Positions 37,956-47,386 of a stretch of DNA of 58,744 nt are shown here, piece by piece. Location of the stretch: contig PBLA01000033.1 in assembly GCA_002722245.1 (NCBI GenBank), positions 6,206-64,949 of the forward strand. The letters are read 5' to 3'. Each line of letters opens with the position of its first letter. The stretch's first letter is position 1. Position numbers and translations under genes: made by a program. This DNA is from Flavobacteriales bacterium. Lineage in GTDB: Bacteria > Bacteroidota > Bacteroidia > Flavobacteriales_C > GCA-002722245. The notes under the pieces are model-generated. The model saw nothing but the letters and a program-made list of their open reading frames with translations, had not been told where the DNA came from and did not search any database.

Positions 37956-38169
37956 CCAATTGTTTATTTATTTTATTTACTTGACGTAAAAGGTTAACTA
38001 ATGAAATCGTCACCGCCAGCAGGGTAAAGATAATAGTAAACCAATTTTTATCCATCGGATACTTTCCATCCAACCATTTACCAAAATAAGCACCCACAAA
38101 AATCGTCCCTCCCATCTGGAAGGCTATTGCAGAAAAACGCGCATAATATTTAAGAGATCCGCTTTCCAT
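37918..38169 (-). CDS. AtpZ/AtpI-type ATP synthase accessory protein
   Basis: 83 residues with two membrane helices: FSAIAFQMGGTIFVGAYFGKWLDGK, quoted in part as FQMGGTIFVGAYFGKWLDGK, and WFTIIFTLLAVTISLVNLL. The glycine-rich first helix ending in GxxLD is the AtpZ/AtpI hallmark; relatives help c-ring assembly or Mg2+ supply. A charged tail follows (QLDENKKDDSKKAG). It overlaps the four-helix protein gene, so both are probably translated from one mRNA just ahead of atpB. Confidence 0.8.
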   Translation of the reverse strand: MESGSLKYYARFSAIAFQMGGTIFVGAYFGKWLDGKYPMDKNWFTIIFTLLAVTISLVNLLRQVNKINKQLDENKKDDSKKAG

Positions 38170-38257
38170 ATAAATTGCTTTTTAAAAATGTAATCAGTTA
38201 GAATACGACAAGAGGAAAGAAACGTTTTGTATATTTTACAACTTGCATATTGTTACA

Positions 38258-38851
38258 CTAACTCAACTCATCAAAAACCAACTTAATGGAATTGTAAGAA
38301 TTTGACCTTATTTCACCATACCTTTCCGGTAAAAACCACTCTACTCGTTCGATACCCTCCTCGGTTTGAGGCACCAAATTACCATTGAATTTTGTAACCA
38401 TTCTGTACCAATATGTTCGCTTTAAAACCCATTTCCCTTTTTTCGTTTGATAGCAATGATATGTGCTCGGCAGCTCGTTTATTATTTCCAATCCTGATAC
38501 TCCACACTCCTCCTCTACCTCTCTAACAGCGCAATTTTCAATATCTTCCCCTCTCTCCAGCTTACCTTTGGGTAAGTCCCATTTTCCATTTCTAAAAATC
38601 ACTAAAATCTCTCCCGTTGAATTCGAAACGACGCCACCAGCCGCAATAATGTTTTTAAAAAAAGATTGTAAAGACTCCCATTCTCGCATTGGATTATTAG
38701 TTATAACTTCTATTCCTTGAACACCCTCCTTTTCCGCGGTAAGAATTATTCTCTTTACATCCTCAGCGTTAGAAAACTGTTCATAACTTCCTTCTTTTTG
38801 AGGTTTTTTGTGTATTAAAACAGGCTTATCGTAAATAAAAACTTTATACAT
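38258..38851 (-). CDS. NUDIX hydrolase
   Basis: 197 residues from ATG 38851. The N-terminal 70 residues form a separate small domain of unknown role, followed by a NUDIX domain with a complete GX5EX7REUXEEXGU box: GKLERGEDIENCAVREVEEE then CGV. The substrate, a nucleoside diphosphate derivative or similar, cannot be inferred. The frame could begin at 38947, but that would overlap pyrE by 89 bases with a non-conserved extension, and a consensus promoter at 38884-38914 sits inside that extension. The 38851 start is therefore preferred. Confidence 0.9.
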   Translation of the reverse strand: MYKVFIYDKPVLIHKKPQKEGSYEQFSNAEDVKRIILTAEKEGVQGIEVITNNPMREWESLQSFFKNIIAAGGVVSNSTGEILVIFRNGKWDLPKGKLERGEDIENCAVREVEEECGVSGLEIINELPSTYHCYQTKKGKWVLKRTYWYRMVTKFNGNLVPQTEEGIERVEWFLPERYGEIRSNSYNSIKLVFDELS

Positions 38852-38854
38852 TTG
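38847..38854 (+). promoter_or_regulatory. Probable -7 box of pyrE
   Basis: TACATTTG ends only 4 bases before the pyrE ATG. Transcription would begin at or beside the start codon, implying a leaderless or nearly leaderless mRNA. The box includes the NUDIX gene's start codon on the other strand. No matching -33 element. Confidence 0.4.
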
Positions 38855-38858
38855 CACA

Positions 38859-39503
38859 ATGATTTTAAATCTGGAAACTGCAGCAAAAGTAGCAGAATAT
38901 TTACTACAAGCAAAAGCAATAAAATTACAACCCAAAGAACCTTTCACATGGTCGTCGGGCTGGAAGTCACCAATTTATTGCGATAACAGAATTACACTTT
39001 CCTTTCCAAGAATAAGAACTTACATAAGGCAAGAACTGGCCAAAGCCATTATTGAAAAGTATGGAACCCCTGATGTAATTGTTGGAGTTGCAACAGGTGC
39101 GATTGCCCAGGGAGCATTGGTAGCTGAAGAGCTGGGTGTTCCTTTTGCTTATGTTAGAGCATCTGCAAAAGATCACGGTCTCGGGAACTTAATTGAAGGA
39201 AAGGTTGACAGCGGTCAAAGAGTCGTTGTTATAGAAGATTTAATTTCTACTGCAGGAAGCAGCTTAAAGGCGGTTCAGGCTCTTAAAGAAGTTGGGGCAA
39301 CTGTTCTGGGTATGGCAGCTATTTTCACTTACAACTTTCAAATATCTTTCAATCGACTCAAAGAAGAAGGGTGTGAGTTGATTACACTATCGGATTACGA
39401 TGCTCTTGTTCAGCAAGCCGTTGAATCCAGCTACATCACCGAATCGGATGTTGCACTTATTAAAGATTGGCGATTAGACCCTGCAAGCTGGACTGGAAAA
39501 TGA
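38859..39503 (+). CDS. pyrE: Orotate phosphoribosyltransferase
   Basis: Joins orotate and PRPP to give orotidine 5'-phosphate in pyrimidine synthesis. 214 residues. The N-terminal orotate-binding segment is FTWSSGWKSPIYCDNR, followed by PDVIVGVATGAIAQGALVAE and the PRPP loop VVVIEDLISTAGSSLKAV. The loop reads STAGSS where STGGSS/STGKSS is more common, a mild variation. The start codon is 7 bases from the divergent NUDIX start. The stop codon overlaps the next gene as ATGA. Confidence 0.95.
   Translation: MILNLETAAKVAEYLLQAKAIKLQPKEPFTWSSGWKSPIYCDNRITLSFPRIRTYIRQELAKAIIEKYGTPDVIVGVATGAIAQGALVAEELGVPFAYVRASAKDHGLGNLIEGKVDSGQRVVVIEDLISTAGSSLKAVQALKEVGATVLGMAAIFTYNFQISFNRLKEEGCELITLSDYDALVQQAVESSYITESDVALIKDWRLDPASWTGK
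38884..38914 (-). promoter_or_regulatory. Consensus Bacteroidota promoter for the NUDIX gene, inside pyrE
   Basis: On the minus strand TTTG (38914-38911), exactly 19 bases, then TACTTTTG (38891-38884): a full match to TTTG-N19-TAnnTTTG. Start predicted near 38877, giving a 26-base leader to ATG 38851. The whole promoter lies within codons 9-19 of pyrE. Confidence 0.6.
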
Positions 39504-39898
39504 TTCATCTTTCAACTGAAAAAATAAAACTAAAAAGCTCTTCGCAAGAGCTTTTTGATTTTTTAGGTCAAACATCAAATATGGCCGAAATCATCTCCTT
39601 TAAAAAAACAAAACATGTTCAGGTGAATGGAGATAACATTACTTTTATTTTAAAATGGGCTGCTCGATTTAACTTCAGTATAACCGCAATAACTGAGGAA
39701 TATGTTTTGATTGAGTCTACAGAAGAAGTCCCATTTGCGACGGCAATTCGGTTTGATATTGAGAGCGAAAAAAAAGAATCACACATTACAGTCCATGCAG
39801 AAACCGACACTTCTCCGGTAATCGATTTCACTTTTGAATCAAAAGTAAAAACATGGGTCAGTGCGATAGTTGAAAACTTAAAAGAAAAATTCGGTTGA
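39500..39898 (+). CDS. SRPBCC-like small protein downstream of pyrE
   Basis: 132 residues. The pattern MIHLSTEKIKLKSSSQELFD, then alternating strands ITFILKWAARFNFSITAITE and a C-terminal amphipathic helix (KTWVSAIVENLKEKFG), fits the SRPBCC (START-like) ligand-binding fold. No catalytic residues are evident. ATG 39500 overlaps the pyrE stop as ATGA, so the two are translationally coupled. The frame is open further upstream to 39467 but that part lies within pyrE. The ligand is unknown. Confidence 0.75.
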   Translation: MIHLSTEKIKLKSSSQELFDFLGQTSNMAEIISFKKTKHVQVNGDNITFILKWAARFNFSITAITEEYVLIESTEEVPFATAIRFDIESEKKESHITVHAETDTSPVIDFTFESKVKTWVSAIVENLKEKFG

Positions 39899-39931
39899 TT
39901 GACTTTCAAAAAACTTAAAGGAAAATTACCA

Positions 39932-40675
39932 TTATTTCAAAAACTCAATCTGTTTCAATCCAAACTCCTCTATTTTCCCATATTGGTTAAACATTTGTAA
40001 ATCTCCCTTTTTGTTTACCGATTGTAAAGTAAAATATCGAATATCCTTACCTACTTGAAACGGATGCTCTTCTCCCTTGAGATAAAGTTCTTTGTGATAC
40101 ATGAAATTTATGGTATCATACCCTTTAAGTTTAAAAAGAGAATAGTATTGTTGAAGATGGAAACACATTCTTTCAATTACCGACTCACAATTAACATCTG
40201 AGCCAGTTTCTTTTGCAATTGAAGTTCCTTCTCGCTCAAACCCATCAAAAGATTTTTGATTTACATTTAAGCCCACACCGATGAAAGAACCTTTAAATTC
40301 TCCTCCTGAATTTTTGTTTTCAATCAAAACCCCAGCAATTTTCTTTCCATTTACCACTACATCATTGGGCCATTTAATTTCAACAACACCTCGGACAAAC
40401 TCACTCACGGACTCCCTAAGAGCTAAACTAACCATCATGTTTAAAACAAATACTTCACTCAAAGAAAATGTAGATTTCAAATAAAATGTCCCTAAAAAAT
40501 TTTCTCCAACAATACTGTTCCATTGGGAACCCATCTGACCCTTTCCATCTGTTTGAAAATCAGCGGTAAGCAACGTTCCATTTTCCAATTCCGATATTGA
40601 AAATAATCGTTTAAGCTCTTCGTTTGTTGAATCAACTTTTGAGTAGTGAATCCTATTTTTACCAAAAAACACCAT
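39932..40675 (-). CDS. birA: Biotin--[acetyl-CoA-carboxylase] ligase
   Basis: Attaches biotin to the biotin carboxyl carrier protein through biotinyl-AMP. 247 residues, catalytic and C-terminal domains only; there is no N-terminal helix-turn-helix, so it is the non-regulatory class. Signatures are KVDSTNEELKRL, QTDGKGQMGSQW (biotin/ATP loop, in the form GxGxxGxxW), VEIKWPNDVVVNGKKIAGVL and FIGVGLNVNQ. It is divergent from rsfS. Confidence 0.94.
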   Translation of the reverse strand: MVFFGKNRIHYSKVDSTNEELKRLFSISELENGTLLTADFQTDGKGQMGSQWNSIVGENFLGTFYLKSTFSLSEVFVLNMMVSLALRESVSEFVRGVVEIKWPNDVVVNGKKIAGVLIENKNSGGEFKGSFIGVGLNVNQKSFDGFEREGTSIAKETGSDVNCESVIERMCFHLQQYYSLFKLKGYDTINFMYHKELYLKGEEHPFQVGKDIRYFTLQSVNKKGDLQMFNQYGKIEEFGLKQIEFLK

Positions 40676-40757
40676 ACGTTTATAAAGTTAATACTCCGTA
40701 CTTAATAATATTTAACCATTTTGTAATCTTTTTAACACGGTACTAATAGAATTTAGT

Positions 40758-40765
40758 TACTTTTG
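40758..40765 (+). promoter_or_regulatory. Probable -7 box of rsfS-ftsH-cdsA
   Basis: TACTTTTG is a perfect TAnnTTTG box, predicted to start transcription about 8 bases before the TTG start of rsfS. No -33 element at the usual distance. Confidence 0.4.
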
Positions 40766-40779
40766 CTCATATATAAGCA

Positions 40780-41154
40780 TTGCGACAAAAAACAGTGAGC
40801 CTACCAACAGAGAAATTACTAGAGACCGTCATCGAAGGTTTAAAAAATAATAAAGCGAAAGACATTCGTGTTCTAAATCTTAAAAATTTAGACAATGCCG
40901 TTTCAGAATATTTTGTTGTTTGTCACGGAACTTCCAGAACTCATGTTTCATCAACTGCTCAATCCGTTGAGAAAGAAGTTAAAACCGTTTTGGGAGAATA
41001 TCCATGGAAAAAGGAAGGTCATACAAATGGAGAATGGGTGCTGGTCGACTTTTCTTCGATTGTTGTTCATGTTTTTCAAAAAGAAGTGAGAAATTTTTAC
41101 AACATTGAGGAACTTTGGGCTGATGCCGAAATAACCGTTTTAGAAGATGAATAA
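40780..41154 (+). CDS. rsfS: Ribosomal silencing factor RsfS
   Basis: Binds ribosomal protein L14 and blocks subunit joining in stationary phase. 124 residues with the family core SEYFVVCHGTSRTHVSSTAQ, PWKKEGHTNGEWVLVDF and IVVHVFQKEVRNFYNIEELW. There is no ATG ahead of the conserved part: TTG at 40780 is used, and GTG at 40795 is possible. It overlaps ftsH by 8 bases (ATGAATAA). The rsfS-ftsH-cdsA order recurs in Bacteroidota. Confidence 0.93.
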   Translation: MRQKTVSLPTEKLLETVIEGLKNNKAKDIRVLNLKNLDNAVSEYFVVCHGTSRTHVSSTAQSVEKEVKTVLGEYPWKKEGHTNGEWVLVDFSSIVVHVFQKEVRNFYNIEELWADAEITVLEDE

Positions 41155-43237
41155 TATGAAAGGAAAAAATACAGGGGGAAAAGGAGGACCAAAAAGTCCT
41201 AAAATTGTTCCAGTTTGGTGGATTTACGTAGCCATAGGAGGTTTAATCTTAAGCTTTCAATTTTTCAACATGTATAATGGGCCGACAAAAATCAGCTCAG
41301 ACGAATGCTATGAGTTCATCAAGAAAGGTGAAATAAAGCGGGTTATTATAGTAAAAGAAGGAGATTATGCCTATTGTGAAGCTTACGTAACAGAAGAAGC
41401 AAAAACCTTACCTGATCATCAAAAACTAAGAAAAGGTGGATACTATCAATTTGATATTCACGATGCATCTGATGCTAAAAACGAAATGAATAAGTTATCG
41501 AAATCGAGCCCCGATCAAGGTGAAAATTTCACAATAGTTTCCAGAAACAAACAACCATCGATGTGGGACAATTTATTCAGTTACATTATATTCTTCGGCT
41601 TAATTATTGCCATCTGGATGTTTATGATGCGACGTATGGGAGGTGGAGGAGGTCCTGGCGGACAAATTTTTAATATTGGAAAATCTAAAGCCAAACTTTT
41701 TGAAAAAGACACAACGGTAGATGTAAGCTTTAAGGATGTTGCTGGACTGGCTGAGGCAAAAGAAGAGATTGTTGAAATTGTTGATTTCCTTAAAAACCCT
41801 AAAAAATATACTGTCCTCGGTGCTAAGATTCCTAAAGGAGCCTTATTGGTTGGTCCTCCAGGTACCGGAAAAACCCTCTTAGCAAAAGCGGTAGCGGGTG
41901 AAGCTCAAGTACCTTTCTTTTCCTTATCAGGTTCTGATTTTGTTGAAATGTTTGTAGGAGTTGGAGCCTCCAGAGTAAGAGACTTATTCAAACAAGCAAA
42001 AGAAAAATCGCCATGTATCATCTTTATTGATGAAATTGATGCAATTGGTAGAGCACGAGGAAAAAACCCTGCTCAGCAAGCAAATGATGAACGTGAAAAC
42101 ACGTTAAACCAAATGCTTACAGAAATGGATGGTTTTGGTTCTAATAGTGGAATTATCGTTATGGCAGCCACCAACAGAGCAGATATTTTAGATAAAGCAC
42201 TTCTTCGCCCAGGTAGGTTTGATCGCCAAATCATGGTAGACATGCCTGATTTGAACGAAAGACAAGAAATATTTGAAGTTCACTTAAAGCCTTTAAAACT
42301 TGACGACAGTGTTGAAGTTGATTTCCTTGCTCGTCAAACTCCAGGTTTCTCAGGTGCTGATATTGCGAACATTTGTAACGAAGCAGCTCTAATTGCTGCT
42401 CGTAGCGAAAAAAAGTTCGTCGGTAAAGAAGATTTCCTTGCTGCAGTTGATAGAGTGATAGGTGGACTTGAAAAAAAGAACAAAATCATAAAACCAAAAG
42501 AGAAGAAAACAATTGCATTTCATGAAGCTGGTCATGCTACAGTGAGCTGGATGATGGAACACGCCTCTCCATTGGTAAAAGTAACTATTGTTCCCAGAGG
42601 TAAATCCTTGGGCGCGGCATGGTACTTACCCGAGGAAAGACAAATCACCACAAAAGAGCAAATTTTCCATGAAATGTGTGCGACACTTGGTGGTAGAGCC
42701 GCAGAAGAAATTATTTTCGGTGAAATCTCAACTGGAGCATTAAGCGACCTTGAAAAGGTTACCAAACAAGCTCAGGCAATTGTAACAATTTATGGATTGA
42801 ACGATAAACTTGGAAACATTTCCTATTACGACTCAACAGGTCAAAGCGAGTTCGCTTTTGGTAAACCGTATAGTGAACACACTGCACAAGTAATCGATGA
42901 AGAAATCAGTAAAATAATCGAGAAAGCTTACGTGAAAGCGAAAGATATACTTCTTGAAAACAAGGAAAAGCTGACCCAATTGGCAGAAGCATTACTTGAA
43001 AAAGAAGTCATATTCAAAGAAGATCTTGAAAACATATTTGGTAAAAGACCTGGGGCTGAAGTTGAGGAGGCTGAGATTAACACTGAATCGGATTCTGAAT
43101 CGACTGATACAGATAATAATCAAGAAGAAAACGCATCAAAAAATGGTGTCGCTGACGCTCAGCAACAGGAAGAAAACCAACCTCCTGTTGAAGAAGAGCA
43201 TGAAGAAGAGGAAAACAATGAGAACCCAACAACCTAA
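41147..43237 (+). CDS. ftsH: ATP-dependent zinc metalloprotease FtsH
   Basis: Membrane-anchored AAA+ protease that degrades misfolded and regulatory membrane proteins. 696 residues. Membrane helices are at about 22-40 and 144-161, enclosing a periplasmic domain. Walker A is GPPGTGKT (236-243), Walker B IIFIDEID (291-298), the second region of homology is [20 protein letters not shown], and the zinc site is HEAGH (459-463). The last 60 residues are an unusually acidic Glu/Asn/Asp-rich tail. ATG 41147 overlaps rsfS; ATG 41156 is an equally good start. Confidence 0.97.
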   Translation: MNNMKGKNTGGKGGPKSPKIVPVWWIYVAIGGLILSFQFFNMYNGPTKISSDECYEFIKKGEIKRVIIVKEGDYAYCEAYVTEEAKTLPDHQKLRKGGYYQFDIHDASDAKNEMNKLSKSSPDQGENFTIVSRNKQPSMWDNLFSYIIFFGLIIAIWMFMMRRMGGGGGPGGQIFNIGKSKAKLFEKDTTVDVSFKDVAGLAEAKEEIVEIVDFLKNPKKYTVLGAKIPKGALLVGPPGTGKTLLAKAVAGEAQVPFFSLSGSDFVEMFVGVGASRVRDLFKQAKEKSPCIIFIDEIDAIGRARGKNPAQQANDERENTLNQMLTEMDGFGSNSGIIVMAATNRADILDKALLRPGRFDRQIMVDMPDLNERQEIFEVHLKPLKLDDSVEVDFLARQTPGFSGADIANICNEAALIAARSEKKFVGKEDFLAAVDRVIGGLEKKNKIIKPKEKKTIAFHEAGHATVSWMMEHASPLVKVTIVPRGKSLGAAWYLPEERQITTKEQIFHEMCATLGGRAAEEIIFGEISTGALSDLEKVTKQAQAIVTIYGLNDKLGNISYYDSTGQSEFAFGKPYSEHTAQVIDEEISKIIEKAYVKAKDILLENKEKLTQLAEALLEKEVIFKEDLENIFGKRPGAEVEEAEINTESDSESTDTDNNQEENASKNGVADAQQQEENQPPVEEEHEEEENNENPTT

Positions 43238-43239
43238 AC

Positions 43240-44058
43240 ATGCTTAAAAGAGCAATCACAGGTTCCGTTTTTGTCACTGTTTTAATTGTTTGCACCTATC
43301 TGCACCCAATTTCTTTGTTTGGGATGTATCTGTTTTTTGTTCTTATAGGAAGTTGGGAGTATTTAAATATTTTAAAATCAAACACCAAACTTTCACCCAA
43401 TATCGCCTTGGGCATGTTCAACTCTGCTATAGGATTTATTACCGTTACAGCAGAACCGATTTTAAAAATGAACAATGAACCGTTTTTAGCAGTATTATTA
43501 ATTGGTGTTTTTGCTACCCCTCTAATCGAACTCTATAATAAAAAAGAAGAACCGTTTTCAAACATCTGTCATTCACTTTTCCCTGTTCTTTATGTTTCAA
43601 TACCCTTTGGACTTCTTATTTTAGCAAACAGTCAAGCACCTGGTTATACAGAAAAATACAATGCTGAGCTCATACTTGGATTTTACTTTGTTTTATGGAG
43701 TAATGATACAGGAGCTTACCTATCGGGAAAAGCCTTTGGAAAGCACAAACTTTTTGAACGAATTTCACCTAATAAGACATGGCAAGGAAGTATTGGAGGT
43801 GGCCTTTTAGCAATTGGGGTTTCAGTTTTAATCAGCTTTATTTTTACGACATTGCCCATATGGCAATGGATAATCATCGGAATAATCATCTCTATATTTG
43901 GCTCCATGGGAGACTTAGCAGAAAGCCTCTTTAAAAGAAGTATGGGAGTTAAAGACTCTGGTAAGATAATGCCTGGACATGGAGGCATTCTGGATCGTTT
44001 TGACGGATTACTTATTGCCTCTCCTTTTGTTTTTGCTTTTCTTCTTTTGGTAGGTTAA
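43240..44058 (+). CDS. cdsA: Phosphatidate cytidylyltransferase
   Basis: Makes CDP-diacylglycerol from phosphatidate and CTP for phospholipid synthesis. 272 residues with about seven to eight membrane helices. The C-terminal family signature is clear: SMGDLAESLFKRSMGVKDSG then MPGHGGILDRFDGLL. It starts 3 bases after the ftsH stop and ends the rsfS-ftsH-cdsA unit. The 106 bases to the convergent hydrolase gene contain no strong terminator. Confidence 0.95.
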   Translation: MLKRAITGSVFVTVLIVCTYLHPISLFGMYLFFVLIGSWEYLNILKSNTKLSPNIALGMFNSAIGFITVTAEPILKMNNEPFLAVLLIGVFATPLIELYNKKEEPFSNICHSLFPVLYVSIPFGLLILANSQAPGYTEKYNAELILGFYFVLWSNDTGAYLSGKAFGKHKLFERISPNKTWQGSIGGGLLAIGVSVLISFIFTTLPIWQWIIIGIIISIFGSMGDLAESLFKRSMGVKDSGKIMPGHGGILDRFDGLLIASPFVFAFLLLVG

Positions 44059-44164
44059 TGTTTTAAAAACACAGCGCCAATGTTTTAGCACTCTTAAAAC
44101 AAAAGAGTTCTGGACATACAATATTCTCTTAAAAAATCAAATATGAGTATTGAAGAAAAAGATT

Positions 44165-45196
44165 TTAATTTAACAAACGTTTAATTTCCTTTGCAAGGTG
44201 ATTTGAAATGAATGTTGAACCTGAATCCGTGTAATGAACTGTGTCGTAAAAATACTCTTTTTTATCTTCCATTAATTTTTCTGCATCAACCAAGGAAACA
44301 TCAGAAATTCTGGCAACAGAACGTACTACTTTATTAAACTCCTTATGCAAAGAATCAAGGTTATAACCTTTAAATTTCTCAATGTTTTCAACTTCAAACT
44401 CCTTGAAGCAACTTGCCTGAGTCATTAAAACGGGTTGAACATTCCAGGATTTGGCATAATTTACTAACCCCGTTAAGCTTTTACTATAGAGCTGCTTCAA
44501 AGAGTCAATGTTCAAATCCGGTCTTAAAGCGTCTTTTGAAAATTCATTATTTTTAGGAATGTCCTGACCTTCAAATGTAGTAGGAAGAAGAACCAAAGAG
44601 ATGTGAGGAATAAAAGTTCTTACAAACCAATTTTTTGGATACCCGACTTTATAAGGGTTCAACTGATCAGAATGAGTCAAAATAAGAGATCTTTTAGGAT
44701 GCTGATTGAAATAAGTCCCCGTATTGAGTAAAATACTCAAATCGTTAACGTTGTGATTAATCACTACAACATCAGGAGACAAACTTATTATTTTATTTGC
44801 CAGCAAATTCAAAGAATGCATTGAATGGTTTCCACTATATCCCATATTTATACAGGATAAATTATCCAGTCTTTTTTCTATCTCCACGTGTATTCTTTTT
44901 TCTTCAGACACCTCAAGACACTCTGTTGTTGACCCACCAAGTAAAAAAACTGTTTTCGAAGTAGAGTCCGGAGAGGTGTAGGGTAGAATAAACCCCAAAG
45001 AATCTGTTCTGTAGTTGTTGAATTTTTGATTTTGTAAAGGCTGTCTTAGCCTTATTGCCTGAAGATTATTTTTGAGTGTATCTCTATATTTATAATAGGC
45101 ATAAGCACAATAGAGTTCAACAACTGCAAAAACGCCAATTATTAATCCAACAAAAATTACCGAGAGGAAAAACCAGTTTAAAAACTTCTTCAACAT
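44165..45196 (-). CDS. SGNH/GDSL-like hydrolase, membrane anchored
   Basis: 343 residues with an N-terminal membrane helix (about 10-31) and an extracytoplasmic domain. SGNH blocks are visible: the catalytic Ser89 in VFLLGGSTTE, a Gly/Asn block INMGYSGNHSMHSL, INHNVNDLS, and the terminal pair DTVHYTDSG with Asp and His near 318-321. The family removes or transfers acyl groups on glycans and lipids; the substrate is unknown. It lies 28 bases downstream of ppk1 and is probably co-transcribed. Confidence 0.82.
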   Translation of the reverse strand: MLKKFLNWFFLSVIFVGLIIGVFAVVELYCAYAYYKYRDTLKNNLQAIRLRQPLQNQKFNNYRTDSLGFILPYTSPDSTSKTVFLLGGSTTECLEVSEEKRIHVEIEKRLDNLSCINMGYSGNHSMHSLNLLANKIISLSPDVVVINHNVNDLSILLNTGTYFNQHPKRSLILTHSDQLNPYKVGYPKNWFVRTFIPHISLVLLPTTFEGQDIPKNNEFSKDALRPDLNIDSLKQLYSKSLTGLVNYAKSWNVQPVLMTQASCFKEFEVENIEKFKGYNLDSLHKEFNKVVRSVARISDVSLVDAEKLMEDKKEYFYDTVHYTDSGSTFISNHLAKEIKRLLN

Positions 45197-45224
45197 ATCT
45201 TTTAGACAAAAAAATCACACCAAT

Positions 45225-47297
45225 TCAAGCGTTTAATAACGACCTGAAATAATTGTATTGCTCTATTTGAGAACGAACCTTCTTCCCTTTTTTTGACACA
45301 TATTTGTTTCTACCTTTTTCGTCAACAATTCTTGCTTTTACATTATCTTTTAATTGTAAGTTCAAAAATTCACGCATATTGTCCTGAATTTTGGGATCAT
45401 AAATTGGAGTAGTAACTTCAACTCTTCGATCTAAATTTCGAACCAACCAATCTGCAGAACCAATAAAAAACAATTCGTTTCCGCCATTATGAAAATGAAA
45501 CATTCGAACATGTTCAAGATATCGATCAACAATAGAAACAACTTCAATATTTTCTGATAAATCTTTTATTCCGGGAACCAAAGAGCATATTCCTCTGATT
45601 ATCATTTTTATTTCAACCCCCTCACAAGAAGCTTCGTAAAACTTTTTTATCAATTCAGGATCATTGAAATTATTCAGTTTGATGGTTATTTTCGCTGTTT
45701 TACCTTTTCTGGCGTTTCTTATTTCTTGATTTATCAATCGAATAAACTTGGATCTGGTATTATAGGGAGAAATAATAATGTTGTTAAAGCGTTTATTGAT
45801 GTATGGTCGTTCAATAAAATCAAAAACTTTCTCTATATCATTGGCAATTCGCTTATCTGAAGTTAACAAAGACGCGTCTGAATATATTTTTGCTGTTTTC
45901 TCATGAAAATTACCTGTACCAACATGGACATAAGTATTCTCGCCTCTACCTTCTTTTCGCTTAACCATTATAAGCTTACTATGAATCTTCAAACCTCTCA
46001 AACCGAAGTGGACCTTTACCCCTTCATCCTCAAGCTCCCTACTCCACTGTATATTATTATGCTCATCGAAACGTGCTCTTAACTCAATCAAAACAGTTAC
46101 ATCCTTCCCATTTTTTGCAGCATTTACTAAAGCGTTTATAATTCTCGAATTATTGGCAACCCGGTAAATATTAATCTTTATGGTTGTTACATTTGGATCA
46201 ATTGCAGCCTGCCGAAGAAAATCAATCACGTAATCAAATTTTTGAAAAGGATAGAAACATGCTACATCTTTCTTCTTAATTACATCAATGATACTTGAAA
46301 CACCCTCTAAATCCTTATTGGCTAAAGGAGGCATTGAGGGATTTAATAATTTAGAATTACCAATTTGAGGGAATGCGATATAATCCTTAAAATTATGATA
46401 TCGACCACCAGGAATCAAGTTGTCACTCTTTTGTAACTTCATTTTTTTCTCGATCAACATCCTCATGTCTTTAGGCATCTCATCATCATATACAAAACGA
46501 ACAGGTTCACCTACTTGACGATTCTTAATCCCTTTAGAAAGCTTATCAACAAGTGATTTAGAAATATCCTCATCGATATCCAGTTCTGCATCTCTAGTTA
46601 ATTTAATATTGTATGCTTCAATGGTATCGTAATTAAATATTGAAAATACCTGAGGTAAGTTATAACGAATTACATCGTCCAACATAATCAAATACTTTTT
46701 TTTGTCGTTTGAAGGCAATATCAAAATTCGGTCTACTTGACTCGATGGAATTTCAATTAGTGCATACTCCGATTTATCACTCTTATCCCTCTTATTGTAC
46801 ATTTTTACGAACATGTAGGTAGAGGCGTCCTTCAGAAAAGGAAAACTTTTGCGTTTATTTATAATGATAGGAACAATATTCGTTCGAACTTTGTCAACAA
46901 AAAAATCTCTTACAAAATCTATATGTTCATCACTAATTTGAGTTTCGTTTAAAAAGTAAATATTTTCTTTTTGTAAATCTTTGATGAGTCTTTTAAAGAC
47001 TCGATCAAATCGAGTTTGCTGCTTCAATACCAACTTTAGAATTTGGTCTAAGACAACTTTTGGATCTTCACCAGTGGACAATAGGTTATTTCCTGACAAT
47101 TCTGCCACCCTCCTTATATTGGCAACCCTAACTCGAAAAAACTCATCTCTGTTATTGGAAAAAATACCTAAAAACCGCATTCTTTCAATAATGGGGTTAG
47201 AGTCGTCCTCAGCTTCTTGTAGCACCCTTTCATTAAAACTCAACCAACTTACTTCTCGATTTATAAATTTAGACGGCATTTTTAAAGACATACACAA
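45225..47297 (-). CDS. ppk1: Polyphosphate kinase 1
   Basis: Synthesises polyphosphate from ATP through a phosphohistidine. 690 residues, as usual. The N-terminal domain starts FINREVSWLSFNERVLQEA. The catalytic His439 is in GLKIHSKLIMVKR, and VGTGNFHEKTAKIYSDASLL holds the second conserved His. The domain order N-head-C1-C2 is intact. ATG 47297 is used; codons 3 and 7 are also ATG, and the conserved part starts at codon 8. A TACCTTTG box lies 17 bases upstream. Confidence 0.96.
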   Translation of the reverse strand: MCMSLKMPSKFINREVSWLSFNERVLQEAEDDSNPIIERMRFLGIFSNNRDEFFRVRVANIRRVAELSGNNLLSTGEDPKVVLDQILKLVLKQQTRFDRVFKRLIKDLQKENIYFLNETQISDEHIDFVRDFFVDKVRTNIVPIIINKRKSFPFLKDASTYMFVKMYNKRDKSDKSEYALIEIPSSQVDRILILPSNDKKKYLIMLDDVIRYNLPQVFSIFNYDTIEAYNIKLTRDAELDIDEDISKSLVDKLSKGIKNRQVGEPVRFVYDDEMPKDMRMLIEKKMKLQKSDNLIPGGRYHNFKDYIAFPQIGNSKLLNPSMPPLANKDLEGVSSIIDVIKKKDVACFYPFQKFDYVIDFLRQAAIDPNVTTIKINIYRVANNSRIINALVNAAKNGKDVTVLIELRARFDEHNNIQWSRELEDEGVKVHFGLRGLKIHSKLIMVKRKEGRGENTYVHVGTGNFHEKTAKIYSDASLLTSDKRIANDIEKVFDFIERPYINKRFNNIIISPYNTRSKFIRLINQEIRNARKGKTAKITIKLNNFNDPELIKKFYEASCEGVEIKMIIRGICSLVPGIKDLSENIEVVSIVDRYLEHVRMFHFHNGGNELFFIGSADWLVRNLDRRVEVTTPIYDPKIQDNMREFLNLQLKDNVKARIVDEKGRNKYVSKKGKKVRSQIEQYNYFRSLLNA

Positions 47298-47313
47298 AAA
47301 TTTTTCAGTGAAA

Positions 47314-47321
47314 CAAAGGTA
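47314..47321 (-). promoter_or_regulatory. Probable -7 box of ppk1
   Basis: TACCTTTG on the minus strand is a perfect TAnnTTTG box, placing the transcript start about 11 bases before the ppk1 ATG. No -33 match. Confidence 0.35.
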
Positions 47322-47386
47322 AATTTCAAATGTTAACTGTACTATTCTTTATTCAATTTTATTACAAAAAGGATTCCAGATTAAAA

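Noticed and set aside
38852-38947. Longer NUDIX start at 38947, overlapping pyrE.
   Set aside because: The extension is the antisense of pyrE, lacks NUDIX-like conservation, and contains a consensus promoter for the shorter form.
44059-44164. Possible terminator or tiny 12-codon frame between cdsA and the SGNH gene.
   Set aside because: ACTCTT/AAGAGT is a weak stem without a T run, and the frame (MSIEEKDFNLTNV-like) is too short to support.
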